7,795 nucleotides of DNA from Gemmataceae bacterium (GTDB lineage Bacteria; Planctomycetota; Planctomycetia; Gemmatales; Gemmataceae), in assembly GCA_025056835.1 (NCBI GenBank), contig JANWVS010000078.1:1-7795 (forward strand), in the 5' to 3' direction. Of this stretch, positions 1 to 7,052 are shown piece by piece. The notes beneath the pieces are model-generated. The model had not been told where the DNA came from. It saw only the letters and a program-made list of their open reading frames with translations, and did not search any database. Both the position numbers and the translations under genes were made by a program. The stretch's first letter is position 1; each line of letters opens with the position of its first letter.

Positions 1-1764
1 AGCGAACTGTACATTCTCCCGGCAACCGGGCCGACCAAGGAAAACCCCGCCCGCAACGTGACCCGCTTCGCCACCTACAACGGCGGCGCCTCCTGGAGCC
101 GGTCGGGACAGCGCCTGGCCTTCATCAGTCAACGCAAACGCAACCTCAACAGCGCCTTCGTGCTCGATTTGCAACGCCCGGCAGCCCCCAACGCTCCCCC
201 TTCCAAGGAAATCGACTGGGACGAGATCCACCTCCGCGTCCGCCAGCCCACCCCGATGACCATCGGCGAATGCGCCATCGCGCCCGACGGCAACCGCATC
301 GCCTTTCGCGCGACTCAGGACGGCGACGACCTGTGGATCGCCAACGTCGACGGCAGCCAGGTCACACGGCTGACCAGCGGCAACACCAAGCCGACGCAGA
401 TCCAGTGGTCGCGCCAGTTCGGCAACCTCCTCTACTTCCGCGATGGCCAGGGCGCCCTCCGCACGGCCAACCTCGTCGCCCCGGCCGGCAGCAACATCGC
501 CGTCGTCCCCTTCCAGGCCCGCTTGCCTGTCCGCCAAGGCGAACTCTTCCAGGAGATCTTCGATCAGGCCTGGCGGCTCCTGCACGACAACTTCTACGAC
601 CCCAATTTCCACGGCGTCGACTGGTACCGACTCCGCGAGAAGTATCGGCCGCTCGTCAAGCACTGCGCCCTCCGCGAAGACCTGTACGCGCTGATCTACT
701 ACCTGTTCGGCGAGCTGAATGCGTCGCACCTGGGCATCACCGGCAACCTGCCCGCCGCCGAGCAAACCACCGCCGACCTCGGCTTGCTCTTCGCCCGCGA
801 TTCTCCCGGGCCCGGCTTGAAAATCGAAGAGGTCCTCAAACGCGGACCGGCGGACCGGCGCGGTCTCCAGCTCAAGGCCGGCGACGTCGTCCTGGCCATC
901 GACGACGTCGAAATCACCGACCGCACCGACCTTTCGGCCCTGCTCAACGACAAGGTCAACGAGGTCGTCGCTTTGCACGTCGCCAGCCATCCCCACGACG
1001 CTCGCCAACGCCGACGCGTCGAGATCACCGCCCAGAATCGGCAACTGATCGCCCAGCTGATGTACGACCGCTGGGTGGCCGCCAACGCCCGCCGCGTCCA
1101 CGAATGGAGCAAGGGGACGCTCGGCTACATCCACATCCCCAGCATGGACGAACCGGGCCTGGAACGCTTCCTCCGCCTTCTCTATTCCGACAACTTCGAC
1201 AAGGACGGCATCGTGCTCGACGTCCGCTTCAACGGCGGCGGCTTCACCCATGAAACGATCCTGAACTACTTGCTCGGCAAGGAACACACCGTCTTCTCGC
1301 AACGCCACGGCGCGCAGGGCTTCGTTCTCAACTTTAGCGATCGCAAATGGACACGTCCCTTGGTCTGCCTCATCAACCAGCGCAGCTACAGCGACGCCGA
1401 AATCTTTGCCCACGCCTTCCGGGCGCACGGCCTGGGCAAACTCGTCGGCCAGGCCACGGCCGGGCACGTCATCGGCACCCGCACGGTCACGTTGATCGAC
1501 GGCTCGGCGTTTCGCTTGCCGCGCATCGGCGTCCGCACCGACAAGGGGGTCAACATGGAAAAAGAAGGCGTCCAGCCGGACGTGGCCGTCGAAGTGCATC
1601 CCGATGCCTGGGCGGCCGGTGCCGACGTCCAGCTGGAACGGGCCGTCGCGGTGTTGCTCCACGACGTGGAGCAGTGGCGCAAAAGCCGCGGCGGCGGCGT
1701 CGCCGGGCCGGGCCGAGCGGCACCGTCCGGCTCCTCGACGGCGCCGGCGCCCGACCATCGCTGA
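1..1764 (+). CDS. S41 family tricorn-like peptidase (5' partial)
   Basis: The reading frame is open from the first base, so the gene starts upstream; 587 codons are present. A GTG at 58 is probably internal, because the 19 codons before it continue the propeller sequence. In order, counting from the window edge, the protein has TolB/WD40-like propeller blades (about 1-165, with SGQRLAFIS and DGNRIAFRA repeats), a tricorn-type helical segment (about 180-250), a PDZ domain (about 255-330) and an S41 core (about 370-530). The residues expected for a tricorn catalytic tetrad are present: Ser242-His243 (NASHLG), nucleophile Ser464 (SYSDAEIF) and Glu522 (MEKEGVQPD). The spacings of 222 and 58 residues nearly match tricorn S745, S965 and E1023, as I recall them. 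It should cleave peptides or unfolded protein. Signal peptide and cellular location cannot be judged. The last 30 or so residues are a Gly/Ala/Pro/Arg-rich tail. It looks like a cellular gene unrelated to the phage genes downstream. Confidence 0.93.
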   Translation, partial: SELYILPATGPTKENPARNVTRFATYNGGASWSRSGQRLAFISQRKRNLNSAFVLDLQRPAAPNAPPSKEIDWDEIHLRVRQPTPMTIGECAIAPDGNRIAFRATQDGDDLWIANVDGSQVTRLTSGNTKPTQIQWSRQFGNLLYFRDGQGALRTANLVAPAGSNIAVVPFQARLPVRQGELFQEIFDQAWRLLHDNFYDPNFHGVDWYRLREKYRPLVKHCALREDLYALIYYLFGELNASHLGITGNLPAAEQTTADLGLLFARDSPGPGLKIEEVLKRGPADRRGLQLKAGDVVLAIDDVEITDRTDLSALLNDKVNEVVALHVASHPHDARQRRRVEITAQNRQLIAQLMYDRWVAANARRVHEWSKGTLGYIHIPSMDEPGLERFLRLLYSDNFDKDGIVLDVRFNGGGFTHETILNYLLGKEHTVFSQRHGAQGFVLNFSDRKWTRPLVCLINQRSYSDAEIFAHAFRAHGLGKLVGQATAGHVIGTRTVTLIDGSAFRLPRIGVRTDKGVNMEKEGVQPDVAVEVHPDAWAAGADVQLERAVAVLLHDVEQWRKSRGGGVAGPGRAAPSGSSTAPAPDHR

Positions 1765-1887
1765 GCGCCGCTGCCGACCAGGTGGTGGTGGCTTTGGGAC
1801 TGCTGGGCACGATGAACGTCAACACCGCCCTCGCCGCCCGCTGGTACGTCAGCGACGCCCGCACCGTTGAACTGGCGGCTGCGGACT

Positions 1888-1917
1888 TTGACGCCCCGCC
1901 CCCGGTGAGGCTATCGT
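1888..1917 (+). promoter_or_regulatory. Putative sigma70-type promoter for terminase
   Basis: TTGACG (1888-1893) and TATCGT (1912-1917) are separated by 18 nt, a plausible -35/-10 pair. The -10 box ends 6 nt before the terminase ATG at 1924, so transcription would begin at or very near the start codon and give a leaderless message. This agrees with the lack of a convincing Shine-Dalgarno sequence there. The rest of the 1765-1887 gap shows no hairpin with a T-run and no supported gene. Confidence 0.4.
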
Positions 1918-1923
1918 GGGGCG

Positions 1924-3129
1924 ATGAACCTGCGCCGCGCCTTGGCCCTGGCTTTGGACCCCACGCGCATTCTGAGCGCCCAGGGCCTGGTACCCGACCC
2001 GTGGCAACGCGACCTGCTCTTTTCCCCGCACCCGCACCTCTTGCTCAACTGCTCGCGCCAATCGGGCAAGTCGACCGTCGTGGCCGCCATGGCGTTGCAC
2101 CAGGCCTTGGTGGTGCCCGAAAGTCTGGTGTTGCTGGTTGCCCCCTCGGCCCGGCAAAGCGGCGAACTGTTTCGCAAGGTGTGGGCCGCCTACCAGGCCG
2201 TCGGCCGCCTCATCCCGGCGGTGGTCGCAACGGCGCGGCAGCTGGAGTTGGCCAACGGCTCGCGCCTGGTCGCTCTGCCCGGCCGCGAAGCGACGATCCG
2301 CAGCTTTTCCGGGGTGCGCCTGCTCATCCTCGACGAAGCGGCCCGCGTGCCCGATGTGCTGTATCGCTCGGTGCGGCCGATGCTCGCCGTCAGTCGCGGG
2401 CGGCTGGTGGCCTTGTCGACGCCGTTTGGCCGGCGCGGCTGGTTCTATGAGGAATGGTCCGGCCCGGGGCCGTGGCAGCGCGTGTGCGTCCCCTGGCCGC
2501 AGTGCCCGCGGATCACGCCCGAGTTCATTGCCGAAGAGACGCGAGCCCTAGGCCCCGCCTGGGTCGAGCAAGAATACCAGTGCTTGTTCACGGCCCTGGA
2601 AGGACTGGTCTATCCCGACTTCGAACAAGCGATCGTCGGCGCGGCGCCGGCCGATCTCAACGACGCTGCGGTTGTCAAAGTCGGCGGTATCGACTTCGGT
2701 TGGCGCCATCCCTTTGCCGCCGTGTGGGGCGTGCTCGATCGCGACGACGTTCTCTGGATCACCCACGAGCGCTACCGACGCGAGACGCCGCTGGCCGAGC
2801 ATGCCGCCGCCCTGCCCAAGGACGTGACCTGGTACGCCGATCCTTCCGGCGGCACGGAGATCGCCGAGTTGCGCCGGGCGGACCACGTCGTGCGGCGCGG
2901 CGACAACAACCTGCGGCGCGGCATTGCCTTGGTCACCGCCCGCCTTCGCACCGGGCGGCTCAAGGTGCTGGCGGGTTGCACGAACCTGATCGCCGAAGCG
3001 CGGCTGTATCGCTGGCCCACGGCGGCGGAGCGGTCGGCCGCCGGGGAACAACCGATCGACGCGCACAACCACGCCTTGGCGGCGCTGCGCTACCTGGTGA
3101 CGCGCCTCGAGCACGGGCAGCGCTGCTGA
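1924..3129 (+). CDS. Phage terminase large subunit (packaging ATPase/nuclease)
   Basis: This 401-residue protein would pump DNA into the prohead through the portal and cut it. The ATPase half shows Walker A SRQSGKST (44-51), Walker B LLILDEA (133-139, Asp137-Glu138) and the coupling motif ALSTPFG (163-169). The RNase H-like nuclease half shows Asp257 (GIDFGW) and Asp306 (YADPSG). The C-terminal motif reads DAHNHALAALRY (379-390), where the family usually has H-x-x-D. Here His383 is kept but the expected Asp is Ala386; Asp379 lies nearby. It is on the short side for TerL (usually about 420-600 residues). The ATG at 1924 is preceded by a -10-like TATCGT but no clear ribosome binding site. The next gene starts 253 nt downstream, an unusually wide gap for a terminase-portal pair. 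No small terminase gene is seen upstream. Confidence 0.93.
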   Translation: MNLRRALALALDPTRILSAQGLVPDPWQRDLLFSPHPHLLLNCSRQSGKSTVVAAMALHQALVVPESLVLLVAPSARQSGELFRKVWAAYQAVGRLIPAVVATARQLELANGSRLVALPGREATIRSFSGVRLLILDEAARVPDVLYRSVRPMLAVSRGRLVALSTPFGRRGWFYEEWSGPGPWQRVCVPWPQCPRITPEFIAEETRALGPAWVEQEYQCLFTALEGLVYPDFEQAIVGAAPADLNDAAVVKVGGIDFGWRHPFAAVWGVLDRDDVLWITHERYRRETPLAEHAAALPKDVTWYADPSGGTEIAELRRADHVVRRGDNNLRRGIALVTARLRTGRLKVLAGCTNLIAEARLYRWPTAAERSAAGEQPIDAHNHALAALRYLVTRLEHGQRC

Positions 3130-3181
3130 CGGCGCAGCGCGCCGGCCGCCGCGGCACCGGTGCTGGCGAGACCGGCAGGGC

Positions 3182-3211
3182 GGCGCGTTGGGGCAGCGCC
3201 TCGTTTTTTTT
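3182..3211 (+). terminator. Weak intrinsic-terminator-like hairpin plus T-run after terminase
   Basis: GGCGC (3182-3186) can pair with GCGCC (3196-3200) around a 9-nt loop; TCG and then eight T residues (3204-3211) follow. The stem is only 5 bp, so the call rests mainly on the T-run, which stands out in this GC-rich sequence. It lies 53 nt after the terminase stop and would separate terminase from portal transcription. Confidence 0.35.
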
Positions 3212-3243
3212 GCACAACCAACCTCGCATTGCCGCGCCGGCGA

Positions 3244-3252
3244 TGGTACTCT
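3244..3252 (+). promoter_or_regulatory. Putative extended -10 promoter before portal
   Basis: TGGTACTCT fits an extended -10 (TG-n-TACTCT). No good -35 box lies at the right distance. It sits just after the T-run and 7 nt before an in-frame ATG at 3260. Transcription would start around 3259-3260, leaving about 120 nt of leader if the portal starts at 3383. Confidence 0.3.
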
Positions 3253-3382
3253 CGGATTCATGAATGCTGGCCGCGCCGCCTGGCGTCAGCCGGGCGACAC
3301 CTCGGAAGGACTACTCCTTCGGCGCGGGCCGGCGCCGTTCGCACAGCCGCGAACCGGCTCGATCTCCACGACAGCCTTGGCC

Positions 3383-4651
3383 ATGAAATACTTCCTCCAT
3401 CGCCTGGCGCGCTGGCTGGCGCGCAAGACCGCGCCGCCGTTGGCTCCCGATCCTGGGCTGTGGCCGGTTGACGCGTACCGCCGGCTGCGGCCGCCGTCGC
3501 CGAGCGACCTCTTGGCGGAGCTGAAGGGGACGGCGTGGGCCTGTGCCTCGATCAATGCCGCGGTTTGCGCCGCCGCACCGCCGCGGTTGTTCGTGCGAAC
3601 CCGCCCCGGCGAGCCGGACCCGCGCTGCCGCACGCGGCCCATCGATCCCGGCCTGACGCAGCGCCTGATTCCGACGGCAGTGACATCATTACGTCAGCAA
3701 GCGGCGACGATCGAGGAAGTGGTCGAACATCCGTTGCTGACGCTGCTGGCCCAGGTGAATCCGGTCCACAATCAGTTTGACCTCTGGGAGCTGACGCAGC
3801 TGTACCTGGAGGTGCACGGGTCGGCCTACTGGCTGCTCGACGTGGATCCGGTCATCCGCGTGCCGACGGCGATCTGGATCTTGCCGGCGCACCAAGTGGC
3901 GCCGCGCCGCGCGGCGGACAGCCCGCGGCTGGTCGATGCCTACGAGTTTCGCGGCCGGGTCGTGCAGCACTTTCCGCCGGAGCGGATCATCCACTTTCGC
4001 ATGCCGGACCCGCGCGACCCGTATTGCGCCGGTTTGAGTCCGTTGCGGGCTTGTTTCGAGCAGGTGGCGCTGGCGTCGGAGTATGCCGCGATGAAGCGGA
4101 GCGTCTACGACAACGCCGCCTTGCCGAGCGTGGTGCTCACGCCCGAGGACGGCATCGGCCGGGAAGAGAGCGATCGGCTCGAAAGGCAATGGCAGCGGAA
4201 GTTCGAGCGCGGCGGCCGCGGACGGCTTTTCGTGGCCGAATCGCGGATGCAAGTGACCCTGCTGAGTCAGTCCATGGGCGACCTGGCGGCCCTCGCCGAC
4301 ATGAGGGCGACCAAGGAAGACATCGCCAACGCTTTTCAGGTGCCGCTGCCGTTTTTGTCCGGCGACACGAACCTGGCCAACATGCAAGCCGCCGACCATC
4401 TGCACAAGACGTTGGCGATCTTGCCCCGGCTGCGGCGGCGCGACGAGAAGCTCAACGAGCAACTGGTGCCGTGGTTCGACCCCAGCGGCCGTCTCTTCTT
4501 CGCTTCTCCCGACCCGACGCCGGCCAACCAGCACTTCGTGCTGGCCCAGGAGCAGGCCGATCTGCGCCACGGCGTGCGGACGATCAACGAGGTGCGGGCG
4601 GCCCGCGGTCTGCCGCCCGTCCCCTGGGGCGATCAACCGAGAAACACCTGA
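3383..4651 (+). CDS. Phage portal protein, HK97 family
   Basis: This 422-residue protein would form the dodecameric ring at one capsid vertex that terminase docks on and DNA passes through. Family features include a basic N-terminus (MKYFLHRLARWLARK), ACASINAAVCAAAPPRLFV (about 53-71), HPLLTLLAQVNP (116-127), GSAYWLLDVD (146-155), IIHFRMPDP and GLSPLRA (202-223), a stem/wing region (about 230-330) ending in FLSGDTNLANMQAA (324-337), and a C-terminal INEVRAARGLPPVPWGD (401-417). The frame is open further up, with possible starts at ATG 3260 and TTG 3188. I chose ATG 3383 because the extension uses rare codons for this sequence (GGA, CTA, CTT, GCA, CGA, ACA), does not look like portal sequence, and the 3188 version would include the T-run. 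No Shine-Dalgarno sequence is evident at 3383. A small hairpin (GCGGC/GCCGC, 4652-4666) follows the stop. The function is well supported; the start is uncertain. Confidence 0.92.
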   Translation: MKYFLHRLARWLARKTAPPLAPDPGLWPVDAYRRLRPPSPSDLLAELKGTAWACASINAAVCAAAPPRLFVRTRPGEPDPRCRTRPIDPGLTQRLIPTAVTSLRQQAATIEEVVEHPLLTLLAQVNPVHNQFDLWELTQLYLEVHGSAYWLLDVDPVIRVPTAIWILPAHQVAPRRAADSPRLVDAYEFRGRVVQHFPPERIIHFRMPDPRDPYCAGLSPLRACFEQVALASEYAAMKRSVYDNAALPSVVLTPEDGIGREESDRLERQWQRKFERGGRGRLFVAESRMQVTLLSQSMGDLAALADMRATKEDIANAFQVPLPFLSGDTNLANMQAADHLHKTLAILPRLRRRDEKLNEQLVPWFDPSGRLFFASPDPTPANQHFVLAQEQADLRHGVRTINEVRAARGLPPVPWGDQPRNT

Positions 4652-4726
4652 GCGGCACTAAGCCGCCGGAGCAAGGCCGGCGCCGCGGGCCGATCGATTC
4701 GCCGGCGCCACGACGACGAGGCAATC

Positions 4727-5515
4727 ATGACGACCTTCTTGAAACCGTACTTCGACACCGAAGGCCCCGGCGGTTTGCCGATGAAGGACCGCCAGGCCAA
4801 GGCGCTGGAGGCGCGGCTGCGCCAGCTGCCCAAGGATGAAGCCTTTGCCTACCGGCGTTGTTCGTTCGCGCGCGGCCTGACCGAAATCTCGCCGACCGGC
4901 CGCTGCGACGTCTCCTGGATCACCGCAGAAACGCCCGATCGCGCCGGCGACGTCGTACTGGCCGCGGGCATGGATGATTCCCATTTCGCCCTCAATCCGA
5001 TTGTGACGCTCAATCACGCTTACGATCGGCCGCCGGTGGGCCGCTCGATGTGGCGCAAGCGCGTCAAGGAAGGCGCGTTGGTCGGCGTCAAGGCCAAGAC
5101 GCACTATCCGCCCCGGCCGGCGCGGTGGGCCGAAGGCGTCTGGCCGCCGGACTATGCCTTCGAGTTGATCCAGGCCGGTCTGCTGCGCGGCAAGAGCATC
5201 GGCTTCTTTCCTTTGCACGTGCGGCCGCCGAGCGAACAGGAAATCGCGGCGACTCCCGCCTGGCAGAAGGTGCGCTACGTTATCGAGCGCTGGCTGTTGG
5301 CGGAGTACGCCTGTTGCTTTCTGCCGATACAGCCCAACGCCGTCGTCGAGGAGGTTTGCAAGAGCCGGGGCCGAGCGGAGGAGTCCGCGGCGGTGGAGCT
5401 GTCGCAAGCCGCAGCGGCCGCGACCTTGGCGGCGCAGTTGCGGAGCGTGGGTCTGGAACAAGCCATCGAGCAAGCCGTGCTCCGGAGCTGGTCCAGGATC
5501 TCCGGGCGCGTGTGA
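4727..5515 (+). CDS. HK97 family prohead protease (peptidase S78)
   Basis: This 262-residue maturation protease would be packaged inside the prohead, where it cuts the scaffold-like N-terminus off the capsid protein and then digests itself. The catalytic triad of the family (His65, Ser115, Glu148 in HK97 gp4) is readable as His97 (TLNHAYDRPPVGR), Ser157 (GLLRGKSIGFFP) and Glu193 (LLAEYACCFLPIQPNAV, matching the usual E-x-S...P-x-N-P-x-A motif, with Ala in place of Ser). The stretch TAETPDRAGDVV (67-78) is also typical. After about residue 205 the chain becomes Ala/Glu-rich and helical, a tail that in relatives may target the protease to the capsid interior. GAGG (4718-4721) lies 5 nt before the ATG. 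A second in-frame ATG at 4781 (residue 19) is possible but less well placed. Sitting between portal and capsid genes is the normal position. Confidence 0.93.
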   Translation: MTTFLKPYFDTEGPGGLPMKDRQAKALEARLRQLPKDEAFAYRRCSFARGLTEISPTGRCDVSWITAETPDRAGDVVLAAGMDDSHFALNPIVTLNHAYDRPPVGRSMWRKRVKEGALVGVKAKTHYPPRPARWAEGVWPPDYAFELIQAGLLRGKSIGFFPLHVRPPSEQEIAATPAWQKVRYVIERWLLAEYACCFLPIQPNAVVEEVCKSRGRAEESAAVELSQAAAAATLAAQLRSVGLEQAIEQAVLRSWSRISGRV

Positions 5516-5549
5516 GCGCGGCGTGGGGCGACGTTCCCGCCGCCCGAAC

Positions 5550-5592
5550 GCGGAGGGCCTTGCCGCTCCGCAAGCCGTGAGTCCCTTTTTTT
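5550..5592 (+). promoter_or_regulatory. Strong hairpin followed by T-run ahead of capsid gene
   Basis: GCGGAG-GGC (5550-5558) pairs with GCC-(G)-CTCCGC (5562-5571) around a CTT loop, giving nine base pairs with one bulged G. A run of seven T (5586-5592) follows 14 nt later, just before the capsid ribosome binding site. The spacing is too long for a standard intrinsic terminator. It may stabilise or process the RNA so that the capsid message is made in excess, or attenuate transcription; this role is inferred. Confidence 0.35.
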
Positions 5593-5594
5593 CC

Positions 5595-5603
5595 GAGGAG
5601 GAG
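5595..5603 (+). promoter_or_regulatory. Strong ribosome binding site of capsid gene
   Basis: GAGGAGGAG lies 3 nt before the ATG at 5607 at its 3' edge, and its GAGGAG core is about 6 nt away. It is the strongest Shine-Dalgarno sequence in the window and fixes the capsid start at 5607, although the frame stays open back to 5523. It fits the high translation expected for the capsid protein. Confidence 0.75.
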
Positions 5604-5606
5604 ATC

Positions 5607-6836
5607 ATGTCTGTCGAACTTCTTCACGATCCATCGGGTCCGGCTTTGCCGGCGCTGGTGATGCAGGCCGTGCAGAGCGGACTGGACGCGGCTGTCGAGC
5701 GGGCCTTGAAGCAATGCCTCGCCCAGCAGCGCGGTGCCGGCGGCGTGCCGGTCGCTGGCCTGGGCGAGGCCATGGGCGGCGATCCCCAGGCAGGGTTTCG
5801 CAACTTCGGCGAGTTTGCCTTGGCGGTCAAAGATGCCTGTCAGCCCGGCCGACGGCCCGATGAGCGTTTACTGGTGATGGCCAAGGCAGCCAGCGGCCTG
5901 GGCGAGGCCTTCGGCTCGGAGGGCGGATTTCTGGTGCCGCCGGGCTTCGCCGGCAAGATCCTCGAACGGATCTACTCGGCCAACAACCTGCTGGGGCTGA
6001 CCGATTCGTACACGATCCAGGGCAACAGCATGTCGTTTCCGCGCAACGCCGAGACGTCGCGGGCCAACGGGGCGCGCTGGGGCGGCGTGCGGGCCTACTG
6101 GCGCGAGGAAGGCGACCAGGCCGCGGCGTCAAAGCCGACCTTTGGCCGCCTGCAACTGAACCTCCACAAGCTGTTCGTCATGATCCATGCCTCCGACGAG
6201 TTGCTGGCCGACGCCCAAGGGATGGCGCTGGAGCAGTATCTGCTGCGCGTGGCCACCGAGGAGATCAACTTCGTCGTCGGCGACAGCATCATCAACGGCA
6301 CCGGCGCCGGCCAGCCGTTGGGGATCCTCAACGCTCCGTGTCTGATCACCGTCGCCAAGGAACCGGGGCAGGCGGCGGCGACCCTCGTCGCCCAAAACCT
6401 GGTCAACATGTGGGCGCGGCTATTCGGGCCGTGTCGGGCCAATGCCGTCTGGCTCATCAACCAGGACGTCGAAAGCCAACTGCACACCCTGACGGTCGGC
6501 AGCGGCTCGGCGGCTGCCTTGGCCTACTTGCCGCCCGGCGGCCTGGCGGCCAAACCCTACGCCACCCTCTTGGGCCGGCCGGTGCTGCCGGTGGAATGGT
6601 GCCCCAGCCTCGGCACCGTCGGCGACGTCATCCTCGCCGACCTGCGCCATTACGTCACCATCACCCGCGGGGCCGTTGACAGCGCCATGTCCATCCATCT
6701 CCGCTTCGATTATGACGAGTCGGTCTTCCGCTTCATTTTCCGCGTCGATGGCCAGCCGTGGTGGTCGGCGCCGTTGACGCCGTACAAAGGATCGAACACG
6801 CAGTCGTGCTTCGTGGCCCTGCAAACGCGCGGCTGA
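5607..6836 (+). CDS. Phage major capsid protein, HK97 fold
   Basis: This 409-residue protein would form the icosahedral shell. The first 90-100 residues look like a delta (scaffold) domain: a predicted helix (about 14-42), a Gly/Ala linker and the family motif FRNFGEFALAV (64-74). The mature protein probably begins near MAKAASGLGEAFGSEGGFLVPP (91-111), where capsid proteins of this family switch to the N-arm; the exact cleavage point cannot be read. The E-loop region is about 150-180 (SFPRNAE, REEGDQAAASKPTFG, with Lys176), followed by the spine-helix and P-domain region (HASDELLAD 194-202; GTGAGQPLGILNAP 231-244) and the A-domain. The C-terminus, SAPLTPYKGSNTQSCFVALQTRG (387-409), is conserved-looking. 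The preceding S78 protease is its expected processing enzyme. Whether the subunits crosslink as in HK97 cannot be told. Base composition drifts from G-rich to C-rich within the gene, from about 6340. Confidence 0.95.
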   Translation: MSVELLHDPSGPALPALVMQAVQSGLDAAVERALKQCLAQQRGAGGVPVAGLGEAMGGDPQAGFRNFGEFALAVKDACQPGRRPDERLLVMAKAASGLGEAFGSEGGFLVPPGFAGKILERIYSANNLLGLTDSYTIQGNSMSFPRNAETSRANGARWGGVRAYWREEGDQAAASKPTFGRLQLNLHKLFVMIHASDELLADAQGMALEQYLLRVATEEINFVVGDSIINGTGAGQPLGILNAPCLITVAKEPGQAAATLVAQNLVNMWARLFGPCRANAVWLINQDVESQLHTLTVGSGSAAALAYLPPGGLAAKPYATLLGRPVLPVEWCPSLGTVGDVILADLRHYVTITRGAVDSAMSIHLRFDYDESVFRFIFRVDGQPWWSAPLTPYKGSNTQSCFVALQTRG

Positions 6837-7052
6837 CCGGCAGCGAGGAGGCCCTTCCTTCGCGGGCGGGGGCGTCGGCCTCCCATCGTGCGGGTCTCCT
6901 CCCCGGGGCCAGCCTCCCGCTCGCGTCTTGCCGCGCAATCCGAGGTGCATGCGGCCGTGCTGCCGCGTTCACCGCCCCACTCGGCTACGCTCCGCCTTCA
7001 ACCTAAGCGATGCTCCCATAGCTTCGACCTTTACCAGGAAAGGAACTTGACC
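6837..7052 (+). other. Non-coding gap between capsid and next structural gene
   Basis: I find no supported gene in these 216 nt; the open frame running into the next gene through this stretch is low-complexity (Arg/Ser/Pro/Ala) and unlike protein. A perfect 7-bp inverted repeat, GGAGGCC (6847-6853) and GGCCTCC (6877-6883), spans a 23-nt loop soon after the capsid stop. It has no T-run and could be a transcript-end stabiliser. No convincing -35/-10 pair is seen before 7053. Confidence 0.5.
7036..7044 (+). promoter_or_regulatory. Ribosome binding site for the gene at 7053
   Basis: AGGAAAGGA ends 8 nt before the ATG at 7053. It decides the start, because the same frame is open back to 6888 without any ribosome binding site or protein-like sequence. 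Confidence 0.7.

Noticed and set aside
270..1253. A 327-codon + frame inside the peptidase gene.
   Set aside because: It is Arg/Pro-rich out-of-frame sequence; the other frame contains all the propeller, PDZ and S41 motifs.
1347..2450. A 367-codon open frame on + spanning the end of the peptidase gene and the start of terminase, including a protein-like stretch at 1777-1923 that might be a small terminase.
   Set aside because: Most of it is Arg/Pro/Gly-rich shadow of two convincing genes, it has no stop before deep inside terminase, and the short stretch matches no terminase small subunit feature I know.
3188..3382. An N-terminal extension of the portal from TTG 3188 or ATG 3260.
   Set aside because: It uses unusual codons for this sequence and does not resemble portal N-termini, and the longer version includes the T8 run. 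The 3260 start remains possible because a -10-like box lies 7 nt before it.
4677..4710. A repeated GCCGGCGCC in the gap before the protease gene.
   Set aside because: Nine-base GC repeats are expected by chance at this composition and show no further structure.
5523..5606. An upstream GTG start for the capsid protein.
   Set aside because: The segment contains the hairpin and T-run, and the ATG at 5607 has an excellent ribosome binding site.
3689..5608. Two long - strand open frames (about 315 codons each) opposite the portal and protease genes.
   Set aside because: Both are antisense shadows typical of GC-rich DNA: His/Arg/Gln-rich, without motifs, and lying over genes with clear catalytic or family motifs.
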